From CAYLUN01 sp964386865 (GTDB taxonomy: Bacteria; Verrucomicrobiota; Kiritimatiellia; RFP12; UBA1067), in contig CAYLUN010000015.1 of assembly GCA_964386865.1 (NCBI GenBank), forward strand, positions 1 through 64,000: a DNA stretch of 64,000 nucleotides, in the 5' to 3' direction. The translations under genes were made by a program, and so were the position numbers. Each line of letters begins with the position of its first letter. The stretch's first letter is position 1. A model generated the notes under the pieces. It made no database searches. It had not been told where the DNA came from and was given only the letters and a program-made list of their open reading frames with translations. Shown here piece after piece: positions 31,795 to 42,156 of this stretch.

Positions 31795-33318
31795 CTACTC
31801 GGCCTTGCGCAGGGCGTAGAGGCGCTTCTGGGTGGTGACGTACAGCGAGCCGTTTGCCGCCACCGGCGTGCCGCTGACCGGGCCGTCCAACAACGCCGAC
31901 GAGAGCACGCGCTTCTCGCGGCCCGCTGCCAGCACGATGAACTCCCCTCGCCGCGTGGCCACATACACCTTGCCGTCCGCCACCAGCGTCGAGGCCCACA
32001 TCTCGCCCTGAATGTCGTGCGTCCAGCAGGGCTGTCCGGTCGCGGCGTCGACGCAGTGGATCTTGCGCCCGGAGTCGGCGACGTACACCAGCCCCTCCCA
32101 GACGGCGGGCGTCGAGAGGGCGTGGCGCGTCAGCGCGTACGACCAGCGCTTCGCCGAGGCCGTCACGTCGCCCGCTCCTGCCGCGTCGACGCACAGGAGC
32201 CACGACTGGCGCTTGCCCCACCAAATGTCGCCGCCGCCCGCGACGTAGATGCGGTCGCCGAGCGCAACCGGCATGGCATGGATGGTGCTCGGGCCCTCCG
32301 CGCGGTTGGCGGTGTAGCGGTGCACGTTTTCCTTCGGCGCGCCCGGGTCGATATCGAACCACCACACCTTCTTCAGAGTCTGCACTTCAGCCGTGGCCTC
32401 GGCGACCGGCTCGAACGCATAGACGACCCCGTTCGGCCCGGCGTAGACGATCAGCTTCTGCCCATTGACGAACGCCAGCGCCGGCGAAGACCACGTGCAG
32501 TGGAAGATGGCCGGCCCAATATGCTCGCCGTCCCGCGCCACCAGACGGCCTGTGGCCTTGTCGATGACGATCAGGCAGGGCGCGTCGGGCGAGGCGATAT
32601 GCCGGTGCGTGTCATCGACCCCGTTAGAGGTATTGACGTAGAGGAACTGTCCGTCCGCGAGGATCGAGCCGTGCGCAGCGTCGTGCTGGCGGACGCCGCA
32701 CGCCTCGATCGTGTCGTAAAGCCAGAGGATATCTGCGTCCATGGCCCCTGGCTCGAGGGCTGGCAGTCCCGCCGGAACCATGTGGCGGCCCTCCTCCTTG
32801 AACGGCCCGTCGTTGCCGTCGGCCATGCCGTCGACGTCGAGGCACATCACCTCGCCCCGGCTGCTGACGACGTACACGCGGTCGCCTTCGACGGTCGGAG
32901 GCGAGCAGACGCCGCTGCCTGTCCAGTCCCAGTACACGCTGGTGGTGATCTTGGGCACGACCAGCTGCCACTGAAAGGCGCCGGTCCGCTCGTCGAAGCA
33001 CATCAGCACGCCGCGGTCGCCGGTCTGGCGCGGGTCGCGGGGCCGGTTGTTGTTGGTTCCGATGAACACGCGGCCGCCGGCCACGACCGGGGTCGCGTGC
33101 GTCTCGGTGCCGAGCTCGGCCACCCACCTGACATTCGTTGTTCCGGCCGTGCCGAACGCGTCCGGCAGGCCTTTCTCGGCGGAGACCATGTTGCGGGTGA
33201 AGCGCTCGCCCCACTGCGGCTGGTCGGCGGCTGCTGCGGCCGCCGCCAACAGGCATGAGGCTAACGCCGCGCAAGCACGCGTGCGACCGGCGCGCCTCTG
33301 ATGATTGTCGTCCCTCAC
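31795..33318 (-). CDS. Secreted PQQ-like beta-propeller protein
   Basis: The GTG at 33318 overlaps the TGA of the beta-helix gene (GTGA), indicating coupled translation, and gives 507 residues. A signal peptide with an Ala-rich core ends near residue 31. The rest is made of propeller blades with repeated strands of the type GDRVYVVSSRGEVMCLDV, DGKVYVATRRGEFIVLAAG and TQKRLYALRK, together with the WDWTGSGVCSPPTVEG blade. Such PQQ-like WD40-type propellers are common in secreted proteins of this group, often without cofactor. No catalytic calcium/PQQ site was identified, so an interaction or structural role is as likely as dehydrogenase activity. Confidence 0.85.
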   Translation of the reverse strand: MRDDNHQRRAGRTRACAALASCLLAAAAAAADQPQWGERFTRNMVSAEKGLPDAFGTAGTTNVRWVAELGTETHATPVVAGGRVFIGTNNNRPRDPRQTGDRGVLMCFDERTGAFQWQLVVPKITTSVYWDWTGSGVCSPPTVEGDRVYVVSSRGEVMCLDVDGMADGNDGPFKEEGRHMVPAGLPALEPGAMDADILWLYDTIEACGVRQHDAAHGSILADGQFLYVNTSNGVDDTHRHIASPDAPCLIVIDKATGRLVARDGEHIGPAIFHCTWSSPALAFVNGQKLIVYAGPNGVVYAFEPVAEATAEVQTLKKVWWFDIDPGAPKENVHRYTANRAEGPSTIHAMPVALGDRIYVAGGGDIWWGKRQSWLLCVDAAGAGDVTASAKRWSYALTRHALSTPAVWEGLVYVADSGRKIHCVDAATGQPCWTHDIQGEMWASTLVADGKVYVATRRGEFIVLAAGREKRVLSSALLDGPVSGTPVAANGSLYVTTQKRLYALRKAE

Positions 33319-36300
33319 GGCAGGCTCACGCGCACGCGGTAGAAGTAGACGGGCTCCGTATCCGGCACAGTGACCGTCATCCGGCCGCCCGTTCCAGTGA
33401 CCGGCACGGCCGCGTTCAACCACGACACCGGCGTCAAACTCAGCGAGTGCTGAACCGTGTAGACGCGGCCGAGCGCCGTGTCGAAGGACACGTCCGCGCC
33501 AGACGCCCCGTAAGCCACGTCGCGCACCGAGAAGTAGCTCGCATCACTCGTCGGATCGGTCAGGGAAATGAACTCCTGCCAGGTTGGGAAACCGTCGTTG
33601 TCGGGATCATCCAGCTCGATGGCGTCCCAGTCAGGCCCGGCGAAGTAGTCGTCCAGCCAGCTGATCGGCGTGCCCAACGCTGCATAGCCCTCGACCGGCG
33701 CGTACTCGTATGCGCCCATGTCGATAACGCCGTTGTAGAAGCGCGCGTCGCCAGCCAGGTCCGTCGCGCCGACGACCGCCGGCACGTTCGTGCCGGCATC
33801 GACGCAGGGCGAGGTGCCGCGCAGCCTGTAATTCCCGCCTGCGGGGTTCACGAATTGCGGATCGGCGTCGAGGTTGCCGCCCAGGTCATACTCGGCCGCG
33901 GGCGGCGGGGTGGTCAGGCTGTACTCGAAGGTGCTGGTGTAGGCGTTCGACACCGCTGGCGCGACATTGCCCCAGACGATTGAGTTGAGCACGCTGCACG
34001 AGCCTACGCCGCCCACGTCCGCTACGGCCTCGTTTGCGGTTACAGTGCAGTTGACCAGGTCCGCCTCCGAGGCGCCGCCAGCCGTCGCCGCGTCGTTGTC
34101 GGCGATCAAGCAGTTGACCAGCGCGCCGCCCAGCGCGCCGCCGCCGGGGCCGGCCGAGCTATTGCGCTGCACGACGCAGCGCAGCGCGTCGCTGTCCTTC
34201 AGCCCGCCGCCGCCGCCGTCGCCGTAAATGATCTCGTTGCCTTCGATACTCGAGTCGGCCGCGCTGCCGTTGAGCAACCCGCCGCCGTACCAGAACGCCG
34301 TGTTGCCGGACACGGTGCAGCGCGTCAGCCGAGCCGCGCAGGCCCCGCCGCCGTCGTTCGCGAGATTGCCGCCGAACCCGCCGTCGTACCAGGAGCCGCC
34401 CCAGGCGCCGCCGCCATCCCCGGCCGCCGTGCAGCCGGAGACCAGGCAGTTGCTCACGACGCTCGCGACATAGCGGCTGTAGACGCCGCCGCCGTCGGTC
34501 TCGCCGCTACCGGAGGTCGCCGCGCCGTCGACCGTCACGCCGAGCAGGCGGGCCTCGGGGTGGCCCAGATAGACGCCGCGCACCGCGCCCGCACCGCACG
34601 CCGTCTCCGGGCTGTGCCACGCGCCCCGGATGGTCACAGCGGAGGGGCCGTTCAGGCTCCGAACCGTGACCGGCCCAACGACGCAGACCCGATTGGTGAG
34701 GGCCTGTCCAGCCGCCGGGCGCCCGCCCAGCTCGTACGTCCCGTCGCCCACCCACACCGTGCCGCCCCAAGGCGCCGCGTCTACGGCGTTCTGGATATTG
34801 GTGGCGGCCGTCTCCCACGTCACGAACGGCGCCTCATGCGAGCCGCCCGTGGCCACATACACGTCGCTCGCGACGACCGTGACCTGAATCTCGGCATAGG
34901 CGCCGTGGGTGCTGTTGGTCGCCGTGACGCGGACCGTGTACACGCCGGTGCTGGCGAACGTGTGCTCCACCGGATTGTTGTTTTCCAGGAAGGCGCCGTC
35001 GCCGAAGCTCCAGAGCATATAGGCAGGGGCGCCCGTGACCTCGGCGCGGAACGTCTGGGCGTACCCGGCCGCGATCGAGAGGGTGTCCGCGAAAACCCTG
35101 ACGACCAGCGCCCCGCTCGGCGCGGCCGCGCTGGTTTCATCGGCTCCGATGTCCGTGCGCACGCCGGCCACGCGGGCGTCCTGCTCCATGTCGAACGCGC
35201 CACCTTCGGCAAACCACGAGCGCTCGATGCCCGCGTCCACGCAGGGGGACAGCGGCAGGAGATGCGGCACGTAGAAGCCGGCCACCCGCGGCTCCTGCGC
35301 CACGGCGCCGCCTGGCGTGCAGCATCCGGCGGACACAGTCTCGGCCATGTCCACTCCCCACGGCGCCTCGTTGTAGTAGACGATGCTGTTGTACGCCTGC
35401 CCGCCCTGACAGCCGCCCGCTTGCTCCCCGGCGACATTGCCGCAGACCGTGCTGGACTCTAGCGTCGCCTCGTACATGCCTCCGCCGTTCTGTCCCGCGC
35501 GGTTGCCCGCGAGGACACTGCTGTATAGCGTACCGCCATAGGTGCCGCCGCCGTTGACCGTGGCGACGTTGTCCCACAGGCGGCAGCGGTAGAGCGCGCC
35601 GGAGGCGTCGAGCAGCCGCACGTAGTAACCGCCGCCATTCTGGGCGGCGTTGTTCGTGAGCACGCAGTCGTAGAGCGTGCCCTCGTAGCAGCCGCCTCCG
35701 CAGAGGGCCGCCGTATTGTCAGCCAGCGTGCAGTCGTGCAAGGAGCCAGAGCCGCTGCCCAGCGAGTAGCCGCCACCGTTACCGGTTTGGGCGGCGTTTC
35801 CGGAGAACACCGTATTGGTGTACAGCCCTTGGCAGGCGCCGCCGCCGTCGCTGGACGCCGTGTTCGACGAGAACTGACAGCCGCCGCCATCGCACCCGTA
35901 GGCCCCGCCGCCGTCCACGTCGGCGTGGTTGCCGACCAACTGGCACCCGATTAACGCCATGTAGGCCGCGCCGCCGCCGTTGCCGCCGGCGGAGTTCCCA
36001 GTGACCACGCAGGCGTCCAGCCAGCCGCCGAATTCGCCATTGTTGTAAACGCCGCCGCCGTCGTTCACCGCGGTGTTGCCGGACAGTGTGCAGCCTTTGG
36101 CACCGCACTCGAGCAACCCTCCGCCGTACGAGTCGGAGGCGTTGCCTTCGAACGCTCCGCCGTAAACGAGGGCGTACGCGAGACCGCCTCCCAGATAGGC
36201 GCGGTTTCCGAACACCCGGCAGTCCGTCCACGACCCGCCGTAGCCGCCGCCGCCGTACGCGTCGGCGTAACAGCCCGAGACCCAGCAATTGCTGACCGCC

Positions 36301-39300
36301 GCATCGGCAGACACGTATACGCCGCCCGCGCTGTGGTCGTGGCTGTACGGGTAAACCGAGTCAAGCGTCGCGGCGTTGGTCACCGCGATCCCGATCATCA
36401 CCGCGCGGCTCCCCAGCCAGACGCCGCGCACGGCGGCCGGCCCGCTCGCGTCAGCCACATCGTTCCAGGCGCCCATGACCGCGGTGTGCGCCGGGCCTTC
36501 CACGCTGCGCAACACCAAAGGTTTCTCGACGCACACGCGGTTCGTCAGCGCGTAACCGGCCGCCGGACGTCCGCCTAGGTCGTAGACGCCGTTGGTCACC
36601 CAAACCGTGCCGCCCCAGATGGCGGCGTCCACCGCGTCTTGGATGTTCGTGGCCGCATCCGCCCACGACGCGAACGGCGCCACGCTTCCGCCGCTCTTGC
36701 TCACATACACGTAGCCGAGCGAGACCGTCACCGTTAGCTCGCCGGACGCGCCGCCGCTCTGGTTCGTGACTGTCGCACGCACCGTGTACTCGCCCAAGGC
36801 CGGGAAGGCGTGGCGCACGGGGTTCTGGTTGGTCGCGCTCGTGCCGTCGCCGAAGTCCCAGATCAAGTCGCCCACCCGCCCCGTCGCTTCGGCCCTAAAC
36901 TCTGGCGCGAACATCAGGCCGAAGGCGGTTTGGTCGGCAGAAACCGAAACCGCGAGCGGCCCCGACAGCGTCGCGTCGCAGCGTTCATCGGCGCCGATGT
37001 CGTAAAAGGGCACGCCGTAACGAGCCTCGCCATCGAGGTCGAAGCCGTTGGCGCCTTGCAGCCAAGGCCGATAGTCGCCCGCGTCAACGCAGGGCGAGCC
37101 GGGCAGCAGGTGCGGGTCAGACCAGCCGGTCAGCTGAGGGGGGGCTGTCACGACGCCGGTGGTCGCGTACGGATCGTACGGTGTCGTGCAGCAGCCGTAG
37201 CTGTCCGTGGCAAAATACTCCGCGCCGGAGGCGGCCGCGTTGTAATACACGACGCTGTAATAGGCGGTGCACCCGTAGCAGCCGCCGCCGCTCGCGGCTG
37301 AGTTGCCCGCGACGGTGCTGTGCTCAAGCGTGCCCAAGTAACAGCCGCCGCCGGTTTGGCCGGCCGTGTTGCGCGCCACGGCGCAGCCGTAGGCGTTGCA
37401 GAGCGCGAGACCGCCGCCGGACTCGCCGGCGGTATTGCCGATCACGCGGCACGTGTACAGGTTGCCGTGGTAGGCGCCGCCGCCGTCCTCTGCGGCGCGG
37501 TTGCCCAGCAGGCGGCAGCGCAGCAAGGTCAAGTCGATGCTCGCATAGTAGCCGCCGCCCCTGGTCGCCGCGTTATTCGTCAGCAGGCAGTCGGTCATCG
37601 CACAGCCCATCGCGCCGCCGCCGTAGGTCGCGGCCACATTGCCAGCGAGCGTGCAGCGGAGCAGGAGCGTCCCGGCTACCGACACGAAGCAGCCGCCGCC
37701 GGAGCCCGACGTGACATTGCCGTCGAACAGCGTGTCTGCGATCGCACAGTCGACGTAAGCGCCGCCGCCGGCCCCGCCCGCCGAGTTGCCTCGCACGACG
37801 CAGTTGCTCAGCGCGGCCGCGTTGTAGACGCCGCCGCCGCGCCCCGTGTTCGCGGCGGTGGCGCAGGCCGCGTTACCCTCGACCGCCGTGTCGTAGACGC
37901 GTCCTTGGTAGACGCCGCCGCCGAGGGCGGCCGCAGCGCAGTTCGACACCACGCAGCCGCGCACCTCGCAGGTGCCATCGTAGCAATAGACGCCGCCGCC
38001 GAGGAAGTCGGACGAGGTCGCGCTCGCGCTCCACCGCGTGCGCCCGCCTGCCACGGTGACGCCTTGCAGCGAAGAGCCAGCCGCGAGGTAGACGCCGCGC
38101 ACCGCAGCCTCGCCCAGACCGTTGGTCGCGGCCGCTCCCGAGGCTGCGCCGACGATGACGGTCGACTCCGGCCCGTCCACGCCGATCACGGCGATGCCGA
38201 TGCCCACGTGCAGACGGTTCGTCACGGCCTGCCCGCTGATCGGCCGGCCGCCGCGGTCGTACACGCCCGCCGCAATTTTGATGCGGCCGTTAGAGGCCAG
38301 CGCGTCTGCGGCGTCCTGCAAGTTCGTGGCGGCCGTGGCCCACGTCCGGAACGGCGGCGTATGCGAGCCGCTGGGCGACACGTAGCGCGTGTCGGGCTCG
38401 ACCTTGATCGTCAGGCTCGCCTGAGCGCTGTGCGAGGCGTTGCTGACCGTCAGCCGCAGCGTGTACTCGCCCTCCGGCCACGCGTGGGTCACCTGCGCCT
38501 CGCCTGCGACGACCGTCCCGTCGCCGAAGTCCCAGTACAGCACATCCGGGTGCCCGCCGACCTCGGCCTCGAAGGTGTAGTTCGTGGTCGGAAAGTAGGG
38601 CCACGCCGGGCCGAGGATGGACACGGACAGGTCGTCGTCGTCGGCCTCGACGGGCGTCTGGTCTGCGCCCATGTCCGCCGCCCCGCCGGTCGTGCGCGGG
38701 TCGCCCTCGAAGTCCAGCGTGCCCGCCATCCAGGCCTCGGCCAGCCCCTGGCCCACGCACGGCGAACCTGACAGCAGCACGGGCCGCTCGAAGCTGGCCA
38801 CCTGCGGCGCTTCGGCGAGGTTGCCGACGCCCGCCTGCAGCGGCTCGGCGCAGGTGTATTGGACCGTGCCGCGGAAGAGGTTGTTGCTCTGGGTCGCGGT
38901 GTTGTGGTAGACGATGCAGGAGCGGACCGCGTAGTTGGTGCCGTTGAGCCCGTAGACGCCGCCGCCGCCGATGGTCGCGCTGGCCGTGGCCGCGTTACCC
39001 ACCACGGTGCAGCCGAACAGGCCCCGGCCCGCCGTGGAGCCGTAGACGCCGCCGCCCTGGTAGGCCGTGTTGCCGGCGAGCACGCAGGAGAAGAGCGTGC
39101 TGTCGTACGCGCCGCCGCCCTGCGAGTTGTTGAGCGCCACGTTGTCGTAGAGCCGGCAGCGCCGCAGCGTCCCGAAGTAGGCGCCGCCGCCCCCCGAGCC
39201 GCTGGCCGCGGTCAGGACGTTGCCGCGCAGCTCGCACTCGTCCAGCGTGCTGCCCCACGCGCCGCCGCCCTGCGACGCCGCCGAGTTGCCCGCCAGTGTT

Positions 39301-41891
39301 GAGCCCGAGAGCGTGCACGCGTACGCGCCGCCGCCGCTGCTGGCGACGTTGGAGAGCACCGCGCAACCGGCCAGCACCAGGTTCGCCGCGCCGCCGCCGA
39401 GCGGCGTGTTGCCCGCCGTCAGCGCGACGTTGGTGACCAGCGTACACCCGCGGAGCGTGCCGGCCAGGGCCGGCGACTCGCTGGCCGCGCCCGCGCCCGA
39501 CCAGGCGCGGCAGCCGGTGACCACGCAGTTGGTCGCCACGCCGCCCGACGCCAGGAAGATCCCGCCGCCGCGGCCGTTGTTGACGGTGCTGACGGCGAAG
39601 GTCGCGCCGTTCGAGACCGTGAAGCCGGCCAGCACCGCTTCGCCGCCGACGAACACGCCGCGCAGCGCGCCGCCGCCGAGCGGCGCGGCCGGGCTGTGCC
39701 AGCGGCCCACGATGGCCGTGACTTCCGGGCCGTTGACGCTCTCGACCCGCACGGACTTATCCAGCGTCACGCGGTTGGTCACGGCCTGGCCGGCCGCCAC
39801 GCGGCTGCCGGTGTCGTAGACGCCGTTGGTGACCAGCACGCGGCCGCCCGCGATCGCCACGGCGTCGACCGCGGCCTGGATGTTGGTCGCGGCCGTCGCC
39901 CACGTGTCGAAGGGCGGCGTGTGCGAGCCGAAAGGCGAGACAAAGCGGAGGTAGTCGATGACCGTGATCTCGCGGGTCGCCGAGGCTGAGTGCGTCGCGT
40001 TCGACACCGTCACCGTCACGGTGTAGACGCCCGACGCGCCGAAGGCGTGGCTCGCGGGGTTGACGCCCGACGCGCCGGAGCCGTCGCCGAAGTTCCACGT
40101 GAGCGAGCCGACCTGGCCCTGGGCCTCGGCGAGAAAGGTCTGCGCGTCAGCCACCGTGCAGACGTTGGTCGCCACGACCAGCGACACCGCGAGCTGTCCG
40201 TCGAGGGCCGAGCCCGTGTGCTGGTCCGCGCCGATGTCCGTGACGCCGCCCGTGACGCGCGCCTCGCCGTCGATGTCCACCGCGTTGGTCATCCACGCCG
40301 TGGCCACGCCCGCGCCGATGCAGGGCGAGCCGGGCAGCAGGTGCGGGTCGCGGTAGCCGGAGACGAGCGGGTCGGCCACGACATTGCCCGAGCCCGTTGT
40401 CGGCAGCGGGGTGGTGCAGGAGTTCACGAAGGTGCCGCCCGCGCCGCTGTTCAGGAAGTTCGGATTGGCCGGCGCTGAGTTGGCGTAGACAATGCAGTTC
40501 GAGTAGGTGCCCGCGTAGACGCCGCCGTAGTTGTTGGTCGCGCTGTTGCCCAGCACGGTGCAACTGTTGAGCTGGTAGCCCACCGCGCCGTAGTACCCGC
40601 CGGCCTGATGCGCGCGGTTGCCGCTGAAGACGCACGAGAAGAAGCGCCCCTGGTACGCGCCGCCGCCCTGGTAGTTGGCCACATTGTCGAGGAAATAGCA
40701 GCAGTCCGCGCCGTAGATTGCGTTGTTCGCGCCGAAACCGCCGCCTCGTCCTGTCGAGATGGAATTTCCGATCGCGTGGTTCGCCCGCACGACGCAGTTG
40801 GAGAGCACCGCATTGTAAACGCCACCGCCGTCGCGCACCGCCTCGTTCCCGATCACGCTGCAGCCGACCAGCCGGTGGCCCGCCGCTCCGCCGTAGAAGC
40901 CGCCGCCGTCGCTCGTTGTCGAGGTCAGCCGGTTTGACGCGAGGAGCGAATCGACAATGACGCCTTGGTAAACGCCTCCGCCAGAGGACAGCGCCGTATT
41001 GCCGCGGATCACGCAGTTCGAAACCGTGCCCGGGGTGTACGCGCCGCCGCCCGAGGTCGCGGCCGTGTTCGCCTCCACCGTGCAGTTGGTCAGGGCCGCG
41101 CCGAAGACGCCGCCGCCGTTGCGGCCGGTCGCGTTGCTGATCACGACGCACCCGAGCAGCGCGCCGCCCCAGGCGCCGCCGCCGTCGTGGGATGACAAGC
41201 CTGTCGCCCGGTTGCGTTCGATCCGTGTGTTCCGCGCGACCGAACCGTAAAGGCCGCCGCCGCCCGAGGGGGTGCCTGTGCTGCCGCTGATGACCGCGTT
41301 CGACCCCACGTAGCAGTCGACCAGCGTGCCGGAGTAGACGCCGCCGCCGCGCGCGTTGGCGACGTTCGCGACGATCACGCAGTTGGTGATCAGCGCGCTC
41401 AGGCTCTCCGCGCGGATGCCGCCGCCGACATACGAGGCGGTGATCGCCGTGCTCGTGCCGCGCGTAAAGCCGTTGGTGACGGTGAAGCCCGAGAGCACGG
41501 CGTTGTTGGTCAGGTAAACGCCGCGGCACGCGTTGTTGCCCAAGCCGCCCGCCCCCCCCGCAATCGGCTCGCCCACGATGTAGGTGCCCTCCGGGCCGTT
41601 GACGCTGATCACCGTGATCGCGTTGGTGATGACCACACGCGACCGGAGCGTGGTGTCGCCGGGCGCGCCGCGGCCGCCGGCGTCGTAGAGGCCGTTGGTG
41701 ACGAGCACGGTGTCGCCGGCGACAGCGTAGTCAACCGCGTCCTGAATGTTGGTGGCGGCCTCCGTCCAGCCGCCCGTGTACGGCGGCACGGGCGTGGGGT
41801 TGTCCCTTTTGACATAGCGCACGGCGGCGTGCGACGGATGGGCGGCGGCACACATAAGGACAGCGAGACCCAGACGGAACGCGTGTTGCAT
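33315..41891 (-). CDS. Giant secreted protein: five beta-helix modules with PKD domains
   Basis: This 2858-residue protein has a signal peptide (cleavage near SHAA, residue 23). It consists of five homologous modules beginning near residues 24, 645, 1167, 1725 and 2342. Each opens with a [R/V]YV-x-GSH..PF..WATAATNIQDAVDA segment and continues with dozens of right-handed parallel beta-helix turns of the GGGVY.....C.V..N.A type. Four PKD domains (FGDG and VTVSNATHSA motifs) separate the modules. The C-terminal module (about 2733-2858) has DDPDNDGFPTWQEF and ends in FYRVRVSLP. GAGG precedes the start. It is probably a cell-surface or released polysaccharide-binding or -cleaving protein. No catalytic residues were identified. 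Confidence 0.9.
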   Translation of the reverse strand: MQHAFRLGLAVLMCAAAHPSHAAVRYVKRDNPTPVPPYTGGWTEAATNIQDAVDYAVAGDTVLVTNGLYDAGGRGAPGDTTLRSRVVITNAITVISVNGPEGTYIVGEPIAGGAGGLGNNACRGVYLTNNAVLSGFTVTNGFTRGTSTAITASYVGGGIRAESLSALITNCVIVANVANARGGGVYSGTLVDCYVGSNAVISGSTGTPSGGGGLYGSVARNTRIERNRATGLSSHDGGGAWGGALLGCVVISNATGRNGGGVFGAALTNCTVEANTAATSGGGAYTPGTVSNCVIRGNTALSSGGGVYQGVIVDSLLASNRLTSTTSDGGGFYGGAAGHRLVGCSVIGNEAVRDGGGVYNAVLSNCVVRANHAIGNSISTGRGGGFGANNAIYGADCCYFLDNVANYQGGGAYQGRFFSCVFSGNRAHQAGGYYGAVGYQLNSCTVLGNSATNNYGGVYAGTYSNCIVYANSAPANPNFLNSGAGGTFVNSCTTPLPTTGSGNVVADPLVSGYRDPHLLPGSPCIGAGVATAWMTNAVDIDGEARVTGGVTDIGADQHTGSALDGQLAVSLVVATNVCTVADAQTFLAEAQGQVGSLTWNFGDGSGASGVNPASHAFGASGVYTVTVTVSNATHSASATREITVIDYLRFVSPFGSHTPPFDTWATAATNIQAAVDAVAIAGGRVLVTNGVYDTGSRVAAGQAVTNRVTLDKSVRVESVNGPEVTAIVGRWHSPAAPLGGGALRGVFVGGEAVLAGFTVSNGATFAVSTVNNGRGGGIFLASGGVATNCVVTGCRAWSGAGAASESPALAGTLRGCTLVTNVALTAGNTPLGGGAANLVLAGCAVLSNVASSGGGAYACTLSGSTLAGNSAASQGGGAWGSTLDECELRGNVLTAASGSGGGGAYFGTLRRCRLYDNVALNNSQGGGAYDSTLFSCVLAGNTAYQGGGVYGSTAGRGLFGCTVVGNAATASATIGGGGVYGLNGTNYAVRSCIVYHNTATQSNNLFRGTVQYTCAEPLQAGVGNLAEAPQVASFERPVLLSGSPCVGQGLAEAWMAGTLDFEGDPRTTGGAADMGADQTPVEADDDDLSVSILGPAWPYFPTTNYTFEAEVGGHPDVLYWDFGDGTVVAGEAQVTHAWPEGEYTLRLTVSNASHSAQASLTIKVEPDTRYVSPSGSHTPPFRTWATAATNLQDAADALASNGRIKIAAGVYDRGGRPISGQAVTNRLHVGIGIAVIGVDGPESTVIVGAASGAAATNGLGEAAVRGVYLAAGSSLQGVTVAGGRTRWSASATSSDFLGGGVYCYDGTCEVRGCVVSNCAAAALGGGVYQGRVYDTAVEGNAACATAANTGRGGGVYNAAALSNCVVRGNSAGGAGGGAYVDCAIADTLFDGNVTSGSGGGCFVSVAGTLLLRCTLAGNVAATYGGGAMGCAMTDCLLTNNAATRGGGYYASIDLTLLRCRLLGNRAAEDGGGAYHGNLYTCRVIGNTAGESGGGLALCNAYGCAVARNTAGQTGGGCYLGTLEHSTVAGNSAASGGGCYGCTAYYSVVYYNAAASGAEYFATDSYGCCTTPYDPYATTGVVTAPPQLTGWSDPHLLPGSPCVDAGDYRPWLQGANGFDLDGEARYGVPFYDIGADERCDATLSGPLAVSVSADQTAFGLMFAPEFRAEATGRVGDLIWDFGDGTSATNQNPVRHAFPALGEYTVRATVTNQSGGASGELTVTVSLGYVYVSKSGGSVAPFASWADAATNIQDAVDAAIWGGTVWVTNGVYDLGGRPAAGYALTNRVCVEKPLVLRSVEGPAHTAVMGAWNDVADASGPAAVRGVWLGSRAVMIGIAVTNAATLDSVYPYSHDHSAGGVYVSADAAVSNCWVSGCYADAYGGGGYGGSWTDCRVFGNRAYLGGGLAYALVYGGAFEGNASDSYGGGLLECGAKGCTLSGNTAVNDGGGVYNNGEFGGWLDACVVTGNSAGGNGGGAAYMALIGCQLVGNHADVDGGGAYGCDGGGCQFSSNTASSDGGGACQGLYTNTVFSGNAAQTGNGGGYSLGSGSGSLHDCTLADNTAALCGGGCYEGTLYDCVLTNNAAQNGGGYYVRLLDASGALYRCRLWDNVATVNGGGTYGGTLYSSVLAGNRAGQNGGGMYEATLESSTVCGNVAGEQAGGCQGGQAYNSIVYYNEAPWGVDMAETVSAGCCTPGGAVAQEPRVAGFYVPHLLPLSPCVDAGIERSWFAEGGAFDMEQDARVAGVRTDIGADETSAAAPSGALVVRVFADTLSIAAGYAQTFRAEVTGAPAYMLWSFGDGAFLENNNPVEHTFASTGVYTVRVTATNSTHGAYAEIQVTVVASDVYVATGGSHEAPFVTWETAATNIQNAVDAAPWGGTVWVGDGTYELGGRPAAGQALTNRVCVVGPVTVRSLNGPSAVTIRGAWHSPETACGAGAVRGVYLGHPEARLLGVTVDGAATSGSGETDGGGVYSRYVASVVSNCLVSGCTAAGDGGGAWGGSWYDGGFGGNLANDGGGACAARLTRCTVSGNTAFWYGGGLLNGSAADSSIEGNEIIYGDGGGGGLKDSDALRCVVQRNSSAGPGGGALGGALVNCLIADNDAATAGGASEADLVNCTVTANEAVADVGGVGSCSVLNSIVWGNVAPAVSNAYTSTFEYSLTTPPPAAEYDLGGNLDADPQFVNPAGGNYRLRGTSPCVDAGTNVPAVVGATDLAGDARFYNGVIDMGAYEYAPVEGYAALGTPISWLDDYFAGPDWDAIELDDPDNDGFPTWQEFISLTDPTSDASYFSVRDVAYGASGADVSFDTALGRVYTVQHSLSLTPVSWLNAAVPVTGTGGRMTVTVPDTEPVYFYRVRVSLP

Positions 41892-42049
41892 ACGGCACCT
41901 CTTCTTGGCTAAATTGAATCATTGCATAGAATGGCGCACGGACGGGTTTCTGTCAACTGTCGGGAAGCCGCAATTCGGCAATTCGCATGATAGCTGGCGG
42001 AAGGGTGTTTGAACCCCCGAATCCCGGGTTAGGGCAACACGGACCGGAA

Positions 42050-42116
42050 CCGCCCGAAGGCGGGACAACGTTCGGAGAGCCTCGCATCCGAGGCATGTTG
42101 TCCCGGCTTCAGCCGG
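42050..42116. repeat. Palindromic element, module order B-A
   Basis: Module B (42050-42075, CCGCCCGAAGGCGG then GACAACGT) and module A (42093-42116, GCATGTTGT then CCCGGCTTCAGCCGG) flank a small hairpin GCCTCG/CGAGGC (42079-42094). GGGACAAC and GTTGTCCC pair as a central stem. The same two modules recur in the opposite order at 60374-60443. Confidence 0.85.
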
Positions 42117-42156
42117 CCCAGAGCACTGGACACGGGGGAGGGATTGCGATCCCGAC

